From Brachionus rotundiformis (lineage: Eukaryota > Rotifera > Eurotatoria > Ploima > Brachionidae): a DNA stretch of 64,000 nucleotides. The DNA lies in assembly GCA_016802295.1 (NCBI GenBank), contig JAESIW010000115.1, positions 1,541,995-1,605,994 on the forward strand. Reading direction: 5' to 3'. Shown here one piece after another: positions 10,310 to 20,526 of the stretch. Both the position numbers and the translations under genes were made by a program. The notes below the pieces were generated by a model. It did not search any database and was not told where the DNA came from. It saw nothing but the letters and a program-made list of their open reading frames with translations. Numbering within the stretch: the first letter of the stretch is position 1; every line of letters begins with the position of its first letter.

Positions 10310-10683
10310 AAATGTTTGGCTTTCGTAATTTATAATTTTATTTATCTCCCTTAACAAAATAAACAAAATAAATATTAAATGCTTAGAAAATTTTTCAAAA
10401 AATGTGCTAGATAAAACTATTAAGTATTTTCAAAAAAATTAAATCTAGTTTTTTGAGAATAAGATCAATAAACTAATTAAAAAATTAGCTAATATTAATT
10501 AAATTTATTTTCGCAAGATTTGCCTTTTTTATAAAGACATAAGGTCGTCTCATTTAATTTATATTAAATAAAAATTTTGTCTTATAAAAATATTTTAAAA
10601 AATCTTATCTCTGAACTAGATAAAAATTTATCTTAATTGGACAATTAAAGTAAGATGATCCGTTTTCTATTTATTTATTAAAA
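10310..10683. other. intergenic spacer
   Basis: AT-rich spacer between the metalloproteinase and HGSNAT. No coding signal. Confidence 0.5.
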
Positions 10684-12531
10684 ATGATTTTTAAATTAAA
10701 TTATATTAGGATATTAATGTTATTTTTTCAAGTCACACTCTTGTTCCTGCTATTCAAATGTGATAACCAAAAGGCCGACAATGAGGAATGGAAGTGTGAG
10801 AACGAAATAGACACAGCTCTTTTGAAGTTTAAGATATCTGACCAAATAAAGCAAGATATTCAGATTTTTTACCAATATAAAATCTGCAATCAATGTGATT
10901 TAATATTACTGAAGAAAATTAGAATACTTGATGATAATTCTAATTTATCTGTTATTATCGATTCCTTCTATAGCTACATATTTAATGTCACATCGAAATT
11001 GGGAGAAATTTGTGGTAATTTTGAGTACACAAAGTTTGGTCATTGTGGTGTATATTCAATGAATATTGAAGAAAATGGATGTCGTATTTCTGCTGAAAAA
11101 AATCCTAGAAGACCAAATGTTTGGATTATTCTAGGAGCTATAGTTATTGCATTTTTTATTGGAATTTGTATATTAATCGAAAAGTATGAAAGTAAAATAA
11201 GACAATTTATTAAAAGATTAAAGCGGTCACCCCTGGTGTCAAATTTTGAAGAAATAGATATTGAATCACCAGTTAATCTGACTCAAGTAGAAATCAGTAA
11301 GAAACAAAGAATTCGTTCCCTGGATACCTTTAGAGGTATCAGCTTATTTCTGATGATATTTGTTAACTATGGATCCGGTGGGTATAAGTCAATGCAACAT
11401 GTTCCGTGGCATGGTATTACAATAGCAGATTTTGTTGTAAAAAATAAAGATTTTTATTGTTTTGATTAATTAAATTTGATTTTTAAGTTTCCATGGTTTT
11501 TGTGGATTATGGGCTTTACTATTCCAATCAGTATCAATTCACTAATGGGAAAAAAAACTAAAAATATTTTAATATTTAAAAAGATATTTATCCGTAGCTT
11601 AAAATTATTTTTGATCGGAATCATTTTGAATTCTAGATTTGGGGTTGAATTATCTAAGCTGAGAATTTTTGGCGTATTGCAGCGAATTTCCATATGCTAT
11701 TTTATTGTAGCAAATTTAGAGCTTGTTTTATATAAAGAAATTAAAGTAGATGTGAACAAAAAAGACTGGAAATATTTTATTTCTGACCTTATATGGTCAA
11801 AGTTTCATTTTATTTTTATTTTTATGACAATCCTATTCTGGTCTCTAATAACTTTTTTCGCTAAAGTTCCCGATTGTCCTAGAGGCTACATGGGACCAGG
11901 AGGCTTAGATCAGCATGGTCTTTATTATAACTGCACTGGAGGAATTGCGGGCTATGTAGATAAAATCATTTTTGGCAAATCACGGCTTTACAGTAGACCG
12001 ACACCTTTGAAAATTTATAAAACAACAGAACCCTTTGATCCTGAAGGTTTGTTTGGAGTTTTCAACTCGGTTGTTCTTACCTATTTAGGTGTTCATGCAG
12101 GACGAATTTTTCTATTTTTTAAGAGTCCAAAACATAGAATTATATCTTTGATTTCATGGAGCTTAATTTGTTTTATCTTTTATTCAGTTTTAACACAATT
12201 TGATATGTCAAATGGATGGATTCCGGTAAATAAAAACCTTTGGACTCTAACATATTCTTTAGTAACAGGATTTAGCTCTTATTTAATCTATGCATTTCTA
12301 TATTTCGTAATAGATATCAAATTGTTCTGGACCGGTAATCCAGTTATTTATTTGGGAATGAATTCTATTTTGTTTTATATTTGTCATTCTTTGTTTTCTA
12401 CCACGTTTCCTTGCCAATGGATTGTTTCAAACAACCATTTATCAAAATTATTATTAAACATATGGGGATCCATATTTTGGACTTTGGTTTCAGTCTATTT
12501 TTTTCATAAAAAATGGTTTTTTAATTTGTAA
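10684..12531 (+). CDS. HGSNAT: heparan-alpha-glucosaminide N-acetyltransferase
   Basis: Two exons, 10684-11436 and 11488-12531, with a 51-bp phase-0 intron, giving 598 aa. HGSNAT uses cytosolic acetyl-CoA to acetylate terminal glucosamine of heparan sulfate across the lysosomal membrane. Seen here: a signal peptide, a cysteine-bearing luminal domain, a first span at about 140-160, then RIRSLDTFRGISLFLMIF and NYGSGGYKSMQHVPWHG. His239 in this block corresponds to the catalytic histidine. Further family blocks are GVLQRISICYFIV, CPRGYMGPGG, NCTGGIAGYVD, YDPEG-like FDPEGLFG, IPVNKNLW and WTGNPVIYLGMNSI. The whole multi-span core is present, so the enzyme looks functional. Its stop lies only 38 bp from the stop of metaxin-2 on the other strand. 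Confidence 0.93.
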
Positions 12532-12569
12532 AATTTTATTTTTTTATTTATTGTCTTAAATAAATTTTT
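12532..12569. terminator. shared convergent 3' region
   Basis: Only 38 bp separate the stop codons of HGSNAT (+) and metaxin-2 (-). TTTATT and AATAAA words on both strands suggest that each gene's poly(A) signal lies inside or next to the other transcript, so the mRNAs probably overlap at their 3' ends (inference). Confidence 0.5.
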
Positions 12570-13744
12570 TTAATTTAAATTTAGTTTTTCTTGTAAAATA
12601 TTTGCCATGCTTTGGTCCATTTTAATGTAATATTCATCAAGACATGTCAAATTCGTAAGAGAAGTCTTTAATTCACCAAAAATAGAGTTGATAGTAAGAA
12701 CTTTTAGATAACTATAGAGAAGAATATCGACCTCGGTCAAACTTGAATTATGCTTTATATATATTTTTTTAAATTTGTAATCTAAATTTACTTATTTCCA
12801 AAGAGATAATCATTTCCTTCAAGTTTTTTATTTAAACATTCATTTACTTCTCTTAAACGTTGTAATACCTAAATAAATAATAGTTATCATTTTTCCTCAA
12901 AAAATATTCAATTGTACTGTTTCTTTTTTTAGATCCCAGAGATTGTTTGACTTTAGATATTGTTTTTTGAAAAAGTATTCATTCCAATACAAAAAAAAAT
13001 CTAATGGCCAGGGGTAATCATTACTAAACGATTCTTTAATAGCCTTAACAAATAACATAAGATAATCAATTTTAGAATGTTTCTTACTTTTTGGTTTATA
13101 TTTTCTTTCCAAAGGATATAATTCTAAAAAAATGAATATTTTTTTTAGTTAATTAAATATTTCTTTTTAATGTAATTACCAGTGAATTTGAATAAGAGCT
13201 CTGTATCAAAAGCAAATAGGATTTGATTTCATTTTTTTTTGAAGACTCCAAAAAATTAGCCAACAAACGATAGCCCTTAATTGATTTTATTTTTTGGTCA
13301 AAACTAAAAATTAAAAAAAAATACTTTCAAATTAGAAAAATTGACAATGGATTCGTATTCACCAATTGAGTATTTTCCGCATTTCAACAAAGGGCCCCGA
13401 CCTTAATAAAAATTGGTATCGTTTGTCCAGTTTATTTGTTTTTTAAAAACCTGATGGAGACATTTCATTTACATTTTTGACTCTTTTGATTTCAAAATTT
13501 AAGTTTAATAAACTTAAATAAATAATAGTGGCAAATGTTTCAGCACCACCAGATTCCAAAGTAACTTGTTCATTGAGTGGTACATAAAGAATTGTATTAG
13601 GATCCCATGGTTCTTTTGCTTTATACCATAGATTACTTAAGTTAATCAATAATTGTTATTAATTTTACCAATTGCTTCTAATGAATAAAATTTTTGAATA
13701 AGTGGTAAAAAAGACTCGTTATATGGTTCATTTAAATTTGTCAT
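12570..13744 (-). CDS. MTX2: metaxin-2
   Basis: Eight exons on the minus strand: 13744-13669, 13618-13451, 13401-13325, 13275-13180, 13123-13088, 13043-12918, 12868-12792 and 12741-12570. Phases are consistent throughout and the product is 275 aa (human about 263). Recognisable blocks are AKEPWDPNTILY near the N-terminus, NEMSPSG, IGEYESIVNF, NDYPWPLDFFLYW, and LTEVDILLYSYLKVL in the GST-C-like domain. Metaxin-2 sits on the cytosolic face of the mitochondrial outer membrane with metaxin-1 and the SAM50 complex, and helps import and assemble beta-barrel proteins. Several acceptors were chosen over nearer AGs because only they restore both phase and family similarity. The gene runs tail to tail with HGSNAT. 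Confidence 0.87.
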
Positions 13745-15817
13745 TATTTTTTTTGAAAAATTTCGATTTTTTTCTAGTATTTTTTGAATTTATGTTTAAT
13801 CCATACTTTAAACTAAGAATAGATAAAATTTTTACTAATAAACAAACCTAACAAATGTTTAAGGTTTTAAAAAAAAAATTAAAAAAACAATAAAATAGAA
13901 TATTATAAATATCTTAATTAAAGAATTAATTTTTTGATTGTAATAAAATTTAGAAATAATTTATTATTTTTGTTTCTTTCTAGTTTTTTACCATTTAAAC
14001 CATTTGTATCTTTTCCAACATTTAATCGTCAATTATTTCTTTATATTAAAATTTTAATATTAATTAAATGTGACAAATATATAAAATGATATAAGTGTGA
14101 ACCCTTGTAAACATCTGATATTATGGTCAACTACCAAGAAACATTTAAAAGACAATTTGATTGAGATCTAAAATCATCTTTTAAATCGTTTCAATTAAAT
14201 CTTGCGTTCTGAACATTTGAAATAAATCCAATCAACGGTTCCACTGGTAAGAATTGGTGCTGGAATTTTATATTAGAATTTTTTTAAAGAAGTACCTGAA
14301 TAGAACTGAAAGATTCAGAAATTAAAATAGTATGAAATTTTTGATTTAGATATTATTTTCGATTAAGTTTCATTGAATTATTAAAGAAAAAGTTTTAAAA
14401 TTCTATTTGTTAACTTTAATAATATTCTAAAGTTCATATTTTATCAGCTTATAAGAAATCAATGCATTTATTTTTCGCTCCAGTATTTTGTTCTTGTTAA
14501 TTAGGTGTTAAAGAAAATTGTTTAAAGTTGTTAAATTAGCTTTCTAAAGCATTAAAGAATATTTATTTTTAAAAATATTTTTTTCCAATAGATTAATTAA
14601 TGTGGCTAATTTTTAAGTTAGAACAACTATCTTCGTGAAGTCAACCTGGCCATTTTTAAAAATTGAGTAATAAAAAATCTTGTATACATTTCTATGGAAT
14701 TAATTTTTTACCATAAAATAAAGATAATTTCAATTTAAAAAAAAAATCTTGATTTTTAAAATAAGATATGCTGGCTTTCTACAATAGCAGAAAAAAAGAA
14801 TAACCCGGTTTTATATTAAAATTATTATTAATCCCATTTTTTATAAAAGATAATCCAAATGTGACCAGCCATCCTAACGATATGTTTGGTAAAATTGCCT
14901 GATTAAATTTAAATATTTTGTTAATTTTGACTATCGAAACGAATGCAAAATTTGATTTATGTAAAAATATATCATGTTTTAGAAATCTAAATTTATAGGC
15001 AATTATCTATGTTAAATAATTAAACTATTTCAACTAAGAATGTAGTTAGACTTTTTCATATGTGATGTATATTTTCATCCAAAAATAAATTTATTTCTTA
15101 AATTAATTAAACACTGTATTTATGAATTAATTATTAATTAATGATCATAAATAAAATATGAGTTTTTATTCTATGGCAAAATAGAAAACTAAATAATTTT
15201 TCGATTCAGCTTACTTTTTGAGCTCAATGGTAACGTTACTATCATATTATCTTTCTTGTCACATTAAACTGATTAAGCCATTAAATTTAGAAATTATTAT
15301 AATAAGTCTGTAAAAAAAAATCTAAAAAAATTAATTTCCTCTTAATTTTTTTACATATTTTTCAGGTCAATGATTTAAATGGTAAATCTGGTCCATATGT
15401 GTTAAGTTAGATTTGAAATCCCGTTAAAAACCAAAGAAAATAGATATTACATCAAAAATAAGTTTAAAAAATCTATATAACATATTATAATAATTAATTA
15501 TTCAGTTACTAATGTATTATTATGATGCCTCAGAACATCATTAATTAGCAAAATGAATACTTAAAGAATAAATTGTAGATATAGAGATAACTAGAATAGA
15601 TAAATTCCAGGCTGTAGCAGACTTCATATCAAATCGGCGTCAATATGCCCTTAATTTTAATAACATACTTGTATATGACTTACAGTACGAGCATACCAAG
15701 CTGGTACCACAAATGGTCAAATTAATAGGCAAATCTATTCAATTGAAAAATTCTAATAAAAATATCTTTAAAAAATTTATTTAGATGTTTTGTAACCTAT
15801 AGAATTTTAGAGCCAAA
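13745..15817. other. 2-kb non-coding region upstream of SRF and metaxin-2
   Basis: Mostly low-complexity AT-rich sequence with no ORF worth naming. A less AT-rich patch at about 15600-15740, just before the SRF start, is the best place for its promoter or 5' UTR. I saw no perfect CArG box. Confidence 0.5.
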
Positions 15818-16654
15818 ATGGAACCAACAGAACATATCACCGATACCAATGAGAAGCGAATTCAAGCTGAAAATAGTGGTCAAAATGGAGCACATAGTTT
15901 TAAGCAATCAAACAGTTTGTCCAAGCCAAACAGATCAAAAAAAACCAAGGGACGAGTTAAAATTAAAATGGAATTTATTGAAAATAAAATTCGCCGCTAC
16001 ACTACATTCAGCAAGCGAAAAACAGGAATAATGAAAAAAGCATACGAGTTGTCCACCCTTACAGGAACCCAGGTGATGTTGCTAGTAGCTAGTGAAACAG
16101 GTCACGTGTACACATTTGCCACAGAAAAACTTCAGCCAATGATTACGAGCGAGACTGGTAAAAATCTTATCCAGTCTTGTCTAAGTCCTTGCAATGACGA
16201 CGAGAATAGTGCCAATTTATCTGATAATAAAATATGCATTGAAAATTTCACCAACGAGGCCGATTTTGGCGACGATGATGACGAAGATGATGAATATTTT
16301 GACAATGAAGTGGATGAAGTCAATGATTCACAGGATGAGCACATCAAGGCTCAGAATTCAGGTTATGTGGATCTTGGCGATCCAAAAAACAAAGATAAAA
16401 ATAAAAGAAAACTGAACAAAAGTGATAAATTGGACTCTAATGGCAAATTTAATAAAAAACAAAAGATAAACTCTATCTTTAATGAGACAACTAAATTTAG
16501 TATTCCACCATCAATCAACCAAATATTGACCACTCATCAGCAGTTACAACAAATTCAGCAACAACAGCAAACATTGACTGCCAGTCCGGTTCACCTAGTT
16601 GATAATCCGACGCTAGCCAGAGGCATTCATTACGGCTCAAATACCATCAAATAA
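15818..16654 (+). CDS. SRF: serum response factor-type MADS-box transcription factor
   Basis: One exon, 278 aa. The MADS domain covers about residues 45-100: GRVKIKMEFIENKIRRYTTF, KRKTGIMKKAYELSTLTGT, and VMLLVASETGHVYTFAT. The SAM-type extension follows (KLQPMITSETGKNLIQSCL, about 105-122). This is the SRF class rather than MEF2, as shown by the RRYTTFSKRKTGIMKKAYELSTLTGTQ region. SRF dimers bind CArG boxes, CC(A/T)6GG, and with cofactors control cytoskeletal, muscle and immediate-early genes. After the DNA-binding core come an acidic run (about 150-170, Asp/Glu-rich), a Lys/Asp-rich linker and a glutamine-rich end (about 245-255), typical of activation regions. At 278 aa it is shorter than vertebrate SRF (about 500). 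It has no introns, unlike most neighbours. Confidence 0.93.
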   Translation: MEPTEHITDTNEKRIQAENSGQNGAHSFKQSNSLSKPNRSKKTKGRVKIKMEFIENKIRRYTTFSKRKTGIMKKAYELSTLTGTQVMLLVASETGHVYTFATEKLQPMITSETGKNLIQSCLSPCNDDENSANLSDNKICIENFTNEADFGDDDDEDDEYFDNEVDEVNDSQDEHIKAQNSGYVDLGDPKNKDKNKRKLNKSDKLDSNGKFNKKQKINSIFNETTKFSIPPSINQILTTHQQLQQIQQQQQTLTASPVHLVDNPTLARGIHYGSNTIK

Positions 16655-16960
16655 ATATCATTAATATTAGATAAATTTCTTGTGAATTAATTTAAATGAG
16701 CCTAGTCTTTTTATTTTTTAGCCTAAATGACATCAAGATTAGTTTTATTTTTTTTTCAATTTGTTTTTAATGTTTTTAACACCTTGTGCCTTTTTTGAGA
16801 GTTTTTTATTTTTTTAATTGATTAATTTAAAAATTTAGCCCTTAACGAGTTTTAATAAAATTTTTAATTATTTTAAATAAATTTCATGAAATAATGCTAC
16901 TTATAAGAATATAAAAAGATAATATTGAAAAAGGTTTAGATTATACAGTTCAAAAAAATC
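16655..16960. other. non-coding 3' region of SRF
   Basis: T-rich stretch with AATAAA-like words, presumably 3' UTR and then spacer up to the LINE relic. Confidence 0.5.
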
Positions 16961-17910
16961 CTATACGTAGAGAAAGAGCATGTATTGATCAGATACTTGC
17001 ACTGCGTAGTATCGTGGAACAGTGTATTGAATGGAACGCACCCCTTATTGTCAACTTTATCGATTTTAAGAGGGCATTTGATAGTGATCACAGATAAACC
17101 TTTTGGATCGTGCTTAGATCGTACGGCATTCCTCAGAAAATCGTAAATATTATTAAGCTTTTTTATGATAATTTTGAGTGCAAGTGATCCTGCAGGAGGG
17201 TACCTCAGAGAACTTTGAAATTATGACAGGGGTTCGTCAGGGATGCATTCTTTCTCCATTGCTTTTTTGATCCTTATTGACTTTGCAATGAGGAGAACCA
17301 CTGAAGGACAGTGAACTAGCATTTATTGGGGAGTATCTCTGTGTAGGATGGAAAATCTTGAAGACCTTTTTTTTGCGGATAAGATATCACAAATGGAAAT
17401 AAGCCATATGAGAAAGAAGACCGAGAAACTGAAACGCAACACTGGACATGTTGGTCTAGAGATAAACACCGGAAAAACGGAACTTTTATGCTTAAACAAG
17501 AAACATCAATTTCTGTTGGAACTGAAAATCTCAATCTCAAAATGGTGGCTCCGAAGAAGACATTCGAAACAGATTAACGAAGGCCAGACCTGCTTTCCTC
17601 AAACTAAGACATATGTTGAAAGCGTCATCTCTTCGACCGAGGACTAAATTACATCTCTAAAGTAGTTTGTCAAATCTGTATTGCTATATGGATCTGAATG
17701 TTGGAGAATGACTGACAGTCATATTACAGTTGATGGAGCAACGCGTAGCATTTGCATAGAAACAAGCACCGTCTGGAAAAACAGTTAACCAAAAATGGCA
17801 AAAGAGAACATTTTCTGTCAAATAGAGTGGTTGAAAATTGGAACAACAACAGAGACTATCACATCAAACAATAAAACCATATTCAATAAAAGATAAGACG
17901 ATTCAGGAGT
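16961..17910 (+). mobile_element. decayed LINE, reverse-transcriptase region
   Basis: Reading through several frame changes gives LINE blocks in order. They are ACIDQILALRSIVEQ and FIDFKRAFDS at about 16977-17085, SYGIPQKIVNIIKLFY at about 17110-17170, GVRQGCILSPLLF at about 17227-17270, FADKIS at about 17370 (the catalytic FADD changed to FADK), VGLEINTGKTE at about 17450, and LYGSECWRMT at about 17680-17712. Stops and frameshifts interrupt it, and a catalytic Asp is lost. The copy is noticeably richer in GC than the surrounding DNA. The motif wording fits RTE/BovB or CR1-like elements. An open piece of 99 codons at 17348-17647 belongs to this relic and is not a gene. Confidence 0.85.
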
Positions 17911-20526
17911 CTTCGAAACGGGAACAGCTACCATAGCAAACAAAAACTTGCTCTACAGTTAACCTGTTGTAGCTTATTATTGTTTTTAATTTTTTTATTT
18001 ATTTATGTCTAATTAGATATAAAATTAAATTTATTCAAATATTAATTGATTTATTTCATCATCTAAAATCTATCAACCACAATAAAAATTTTTAGCACAA
18101 GAATTTATTACCTAAGACAAAATATTCACAAATATAAAACTTAAAAACAAATATTTTGTAAACAAATTCAATCTCTAAAACACAAAAATTAAAATTTATT
18201 AATTTTTTAAAATAGTTCAATGTCTAGTTTAAGTGTTCTGATTTACTTTAAAACTGAAAATTGACAGAATCACGTATTTTTACGAGGATTTTTGATTGCA
18301 TAGTTTACGTCATAAAAATTTTTAATCAAAAAAAATCCACCTACATTTATTTTTGAATCTATTCTTATAGTTAAAAAATTCTAACTTAAATTTAGAATTA
18401 AAAATATTTTTTTAATGAAAATTTAAATAAAAAATTATCTATGAATTTTATTATATTTTATTTGATAATCAATTAATTTTATTCTTTTTTGCAAATTAAA
18501 AATAGTATATTAAAATTACCAATATACTATCTTGAACAGCTTATCATAAGATAATAACTTTTTTTAAAGCAACTAAAAGAGTTAATTGTTTTTTATTTTG
18601 AGCATGAACATTAAAATTTGATCATAAACTTCAATTAACCATTTTTGAAATAGATAAATTCAATATAAATTAACAAAAATTTTCAAAGCCAAGGAATAAT
18701 TAAGTAAAAATTAATATTTTCTTGGTAGAATTTTGCACGCAAAATACTAAACATTCATTAAAAAATGAGGAGATAAAAATTTCCGTTCTACAAACATACA
18801 ATCATCCATTTCAGGAATAGAACTAGAATTTATTCATATTATCATTTTATACTTCATTTTTTGACAAAAGAATTATTTTTAATTGCCTTGATGTTCAAAA
18901 TTCATTATTAAGCTAAGCGTTCGAACATAATACAAATGTTTTAGATTAATTTTAAGTTTACTAATCCACTAAAACTTCTAAGATTTGAGTATTTTCAAAA
19001 ATTTAAATAAAAATTCTTAAATAGAATTAATTATTTTAAATCACGTTGCTTTTTATTTTTTATGTTTATTTAGTAATTATAACTTTTACACCCAATTAAA
19101 AAAATTAACCTTACAAGTTAGCTCCACTTTACTTTATCAAGAGCTTAAAAGGGACATTTTTATGTTCAATAAATTTAAATTGAACCAATTTGGACCCAAT
19201 CAAGCTGCTGACACGAGCTAATATTTCAAGATTTGGTTCAACTGGATGCTAGGTATTAAAATATTAATATTAAGAATTTAATAAGCTTTTAATAAATAAT
19301 TTTCTTGGATAAGAATTTACATAAAATTAGTCAAATAAGATAAAATTTGATATTTGACTAATTTTAATAAGTATTTGGTATCATTTACAACGAAAACAAA
19401 TTTTAAGTCGGGCGTCGGGTTTTTTAGTTATGGACTGATGAAATAAAAAGATTTTTCTTTTCTTTATTTATTTAGTTGTCATTGGCAATAAAGCAAAATT
19501 TTTAGGAAATTTTCCAAATTACAAATTTGATTTCTAAAAAATTGTTATTTGAAGCTCCATTGGAAATTAGTTTCCTTTAATTTGTGAACTAATTTCGAAC
19601 AAATTTAAAGCTAAATTTTTAATCAATGATCAGAATTAAGTCTAAAAATTATGTTCTATCAGTAGTAGTATTAAATTAAAATTGCGGGAGCAATTCTAAA
19701 ACTGAAATTTTAACAAACTAACAACTCAGGGCGATTTTAAATTTATTAATGAAAGAGCAAGTTTTTTTTCTTTAAATTAAAACTCAAAAGGCTAGCAAAA
19801 TCCAATACCTCTTACTAAAAAACTTGGTTTTTAACAAAACAAATTTTGATCGTGCTGGATTAAACCAATTCTTTCGGGATTTTAAGGTACTGAGGATATA
19901 AAAATTCTTTCTAAAGCAACCAGAAAAAACTCGAAAACAAGTCTATTTTTTAAAATAAAATAAAAAAAATCAAAAATTTTTTTATTTCTAAATTTTATTA
20001 TTTAAAAAATATAAGTCATAAATTTATTAAGCTCAATTGACTTTATTAAACAATACCTGGATGATGCTTGTCTTATTTTTCAGCTTTTCTAATACTTTAT
20101 CTATTAATAAAACTTTATTTTTTCCAAAAGTATCAGAATTAAAAACTGAATTAAAATTCTTTTAAAATTTAAATTAACTTCTGAATTCAAATAAAAGAGA
20201 ATCGCTTATCAAAAGCTGTACATTTTAAAATTAAAATGTATAAACTTGTTGTTAGGCAATGTTGACTTAAATGGAAGCGCTTCAGGAACAATATTTCAAT
20301 TTAAATTTAAAGAATTGTAGTTTGTTAAAAGACTATTTTTGGAAACTACCTTAAGGGCTACTTATTATCTTGACTGATTAAGTTTAAAGCGTTTTTTCTT
20401 TTACTAGTTATTTAAGCGACAGCAGAATTGGAAAAAATCCTTATTTTTCCATTAAGGTTTCGCGGGAAGCGTTTTATGAAATTTTTTATGATCATCAAAA
20501 AAGTATAATAAATTATATTTAGAAGA
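17911..20526. other. 2.6-kb non-coding region
   Basis: AT-rich sequence with dense stops on both strands. I found no gene, RNA gene or structured repeat; short simple A/T runs only. Confidence 0.5.

Noticed and set aside
13443..13649. Short minus-strand ORFs at 12897-13112 and 13443-13649 as separate small proteins
   Set aside because: They are exons of metaxin-2 plus intron read-through; proper splicing restores the family sequence.
13600..13670. Premature frame break between metaxin-2 exons 1 and 2, first read as a pseudogene sign
   Set aside because: Using the acceptor before 13618 rather than the nearer AG gives a perfect phase and the family-typical AKEPW block.
17348..17647. 99-codon open frame as a separate gene
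   Set aside because: Its sequence contains LINE reverse-transcriptase blocks (FADK, VGLEINTGKTE), so it is part of the decayed LINE.
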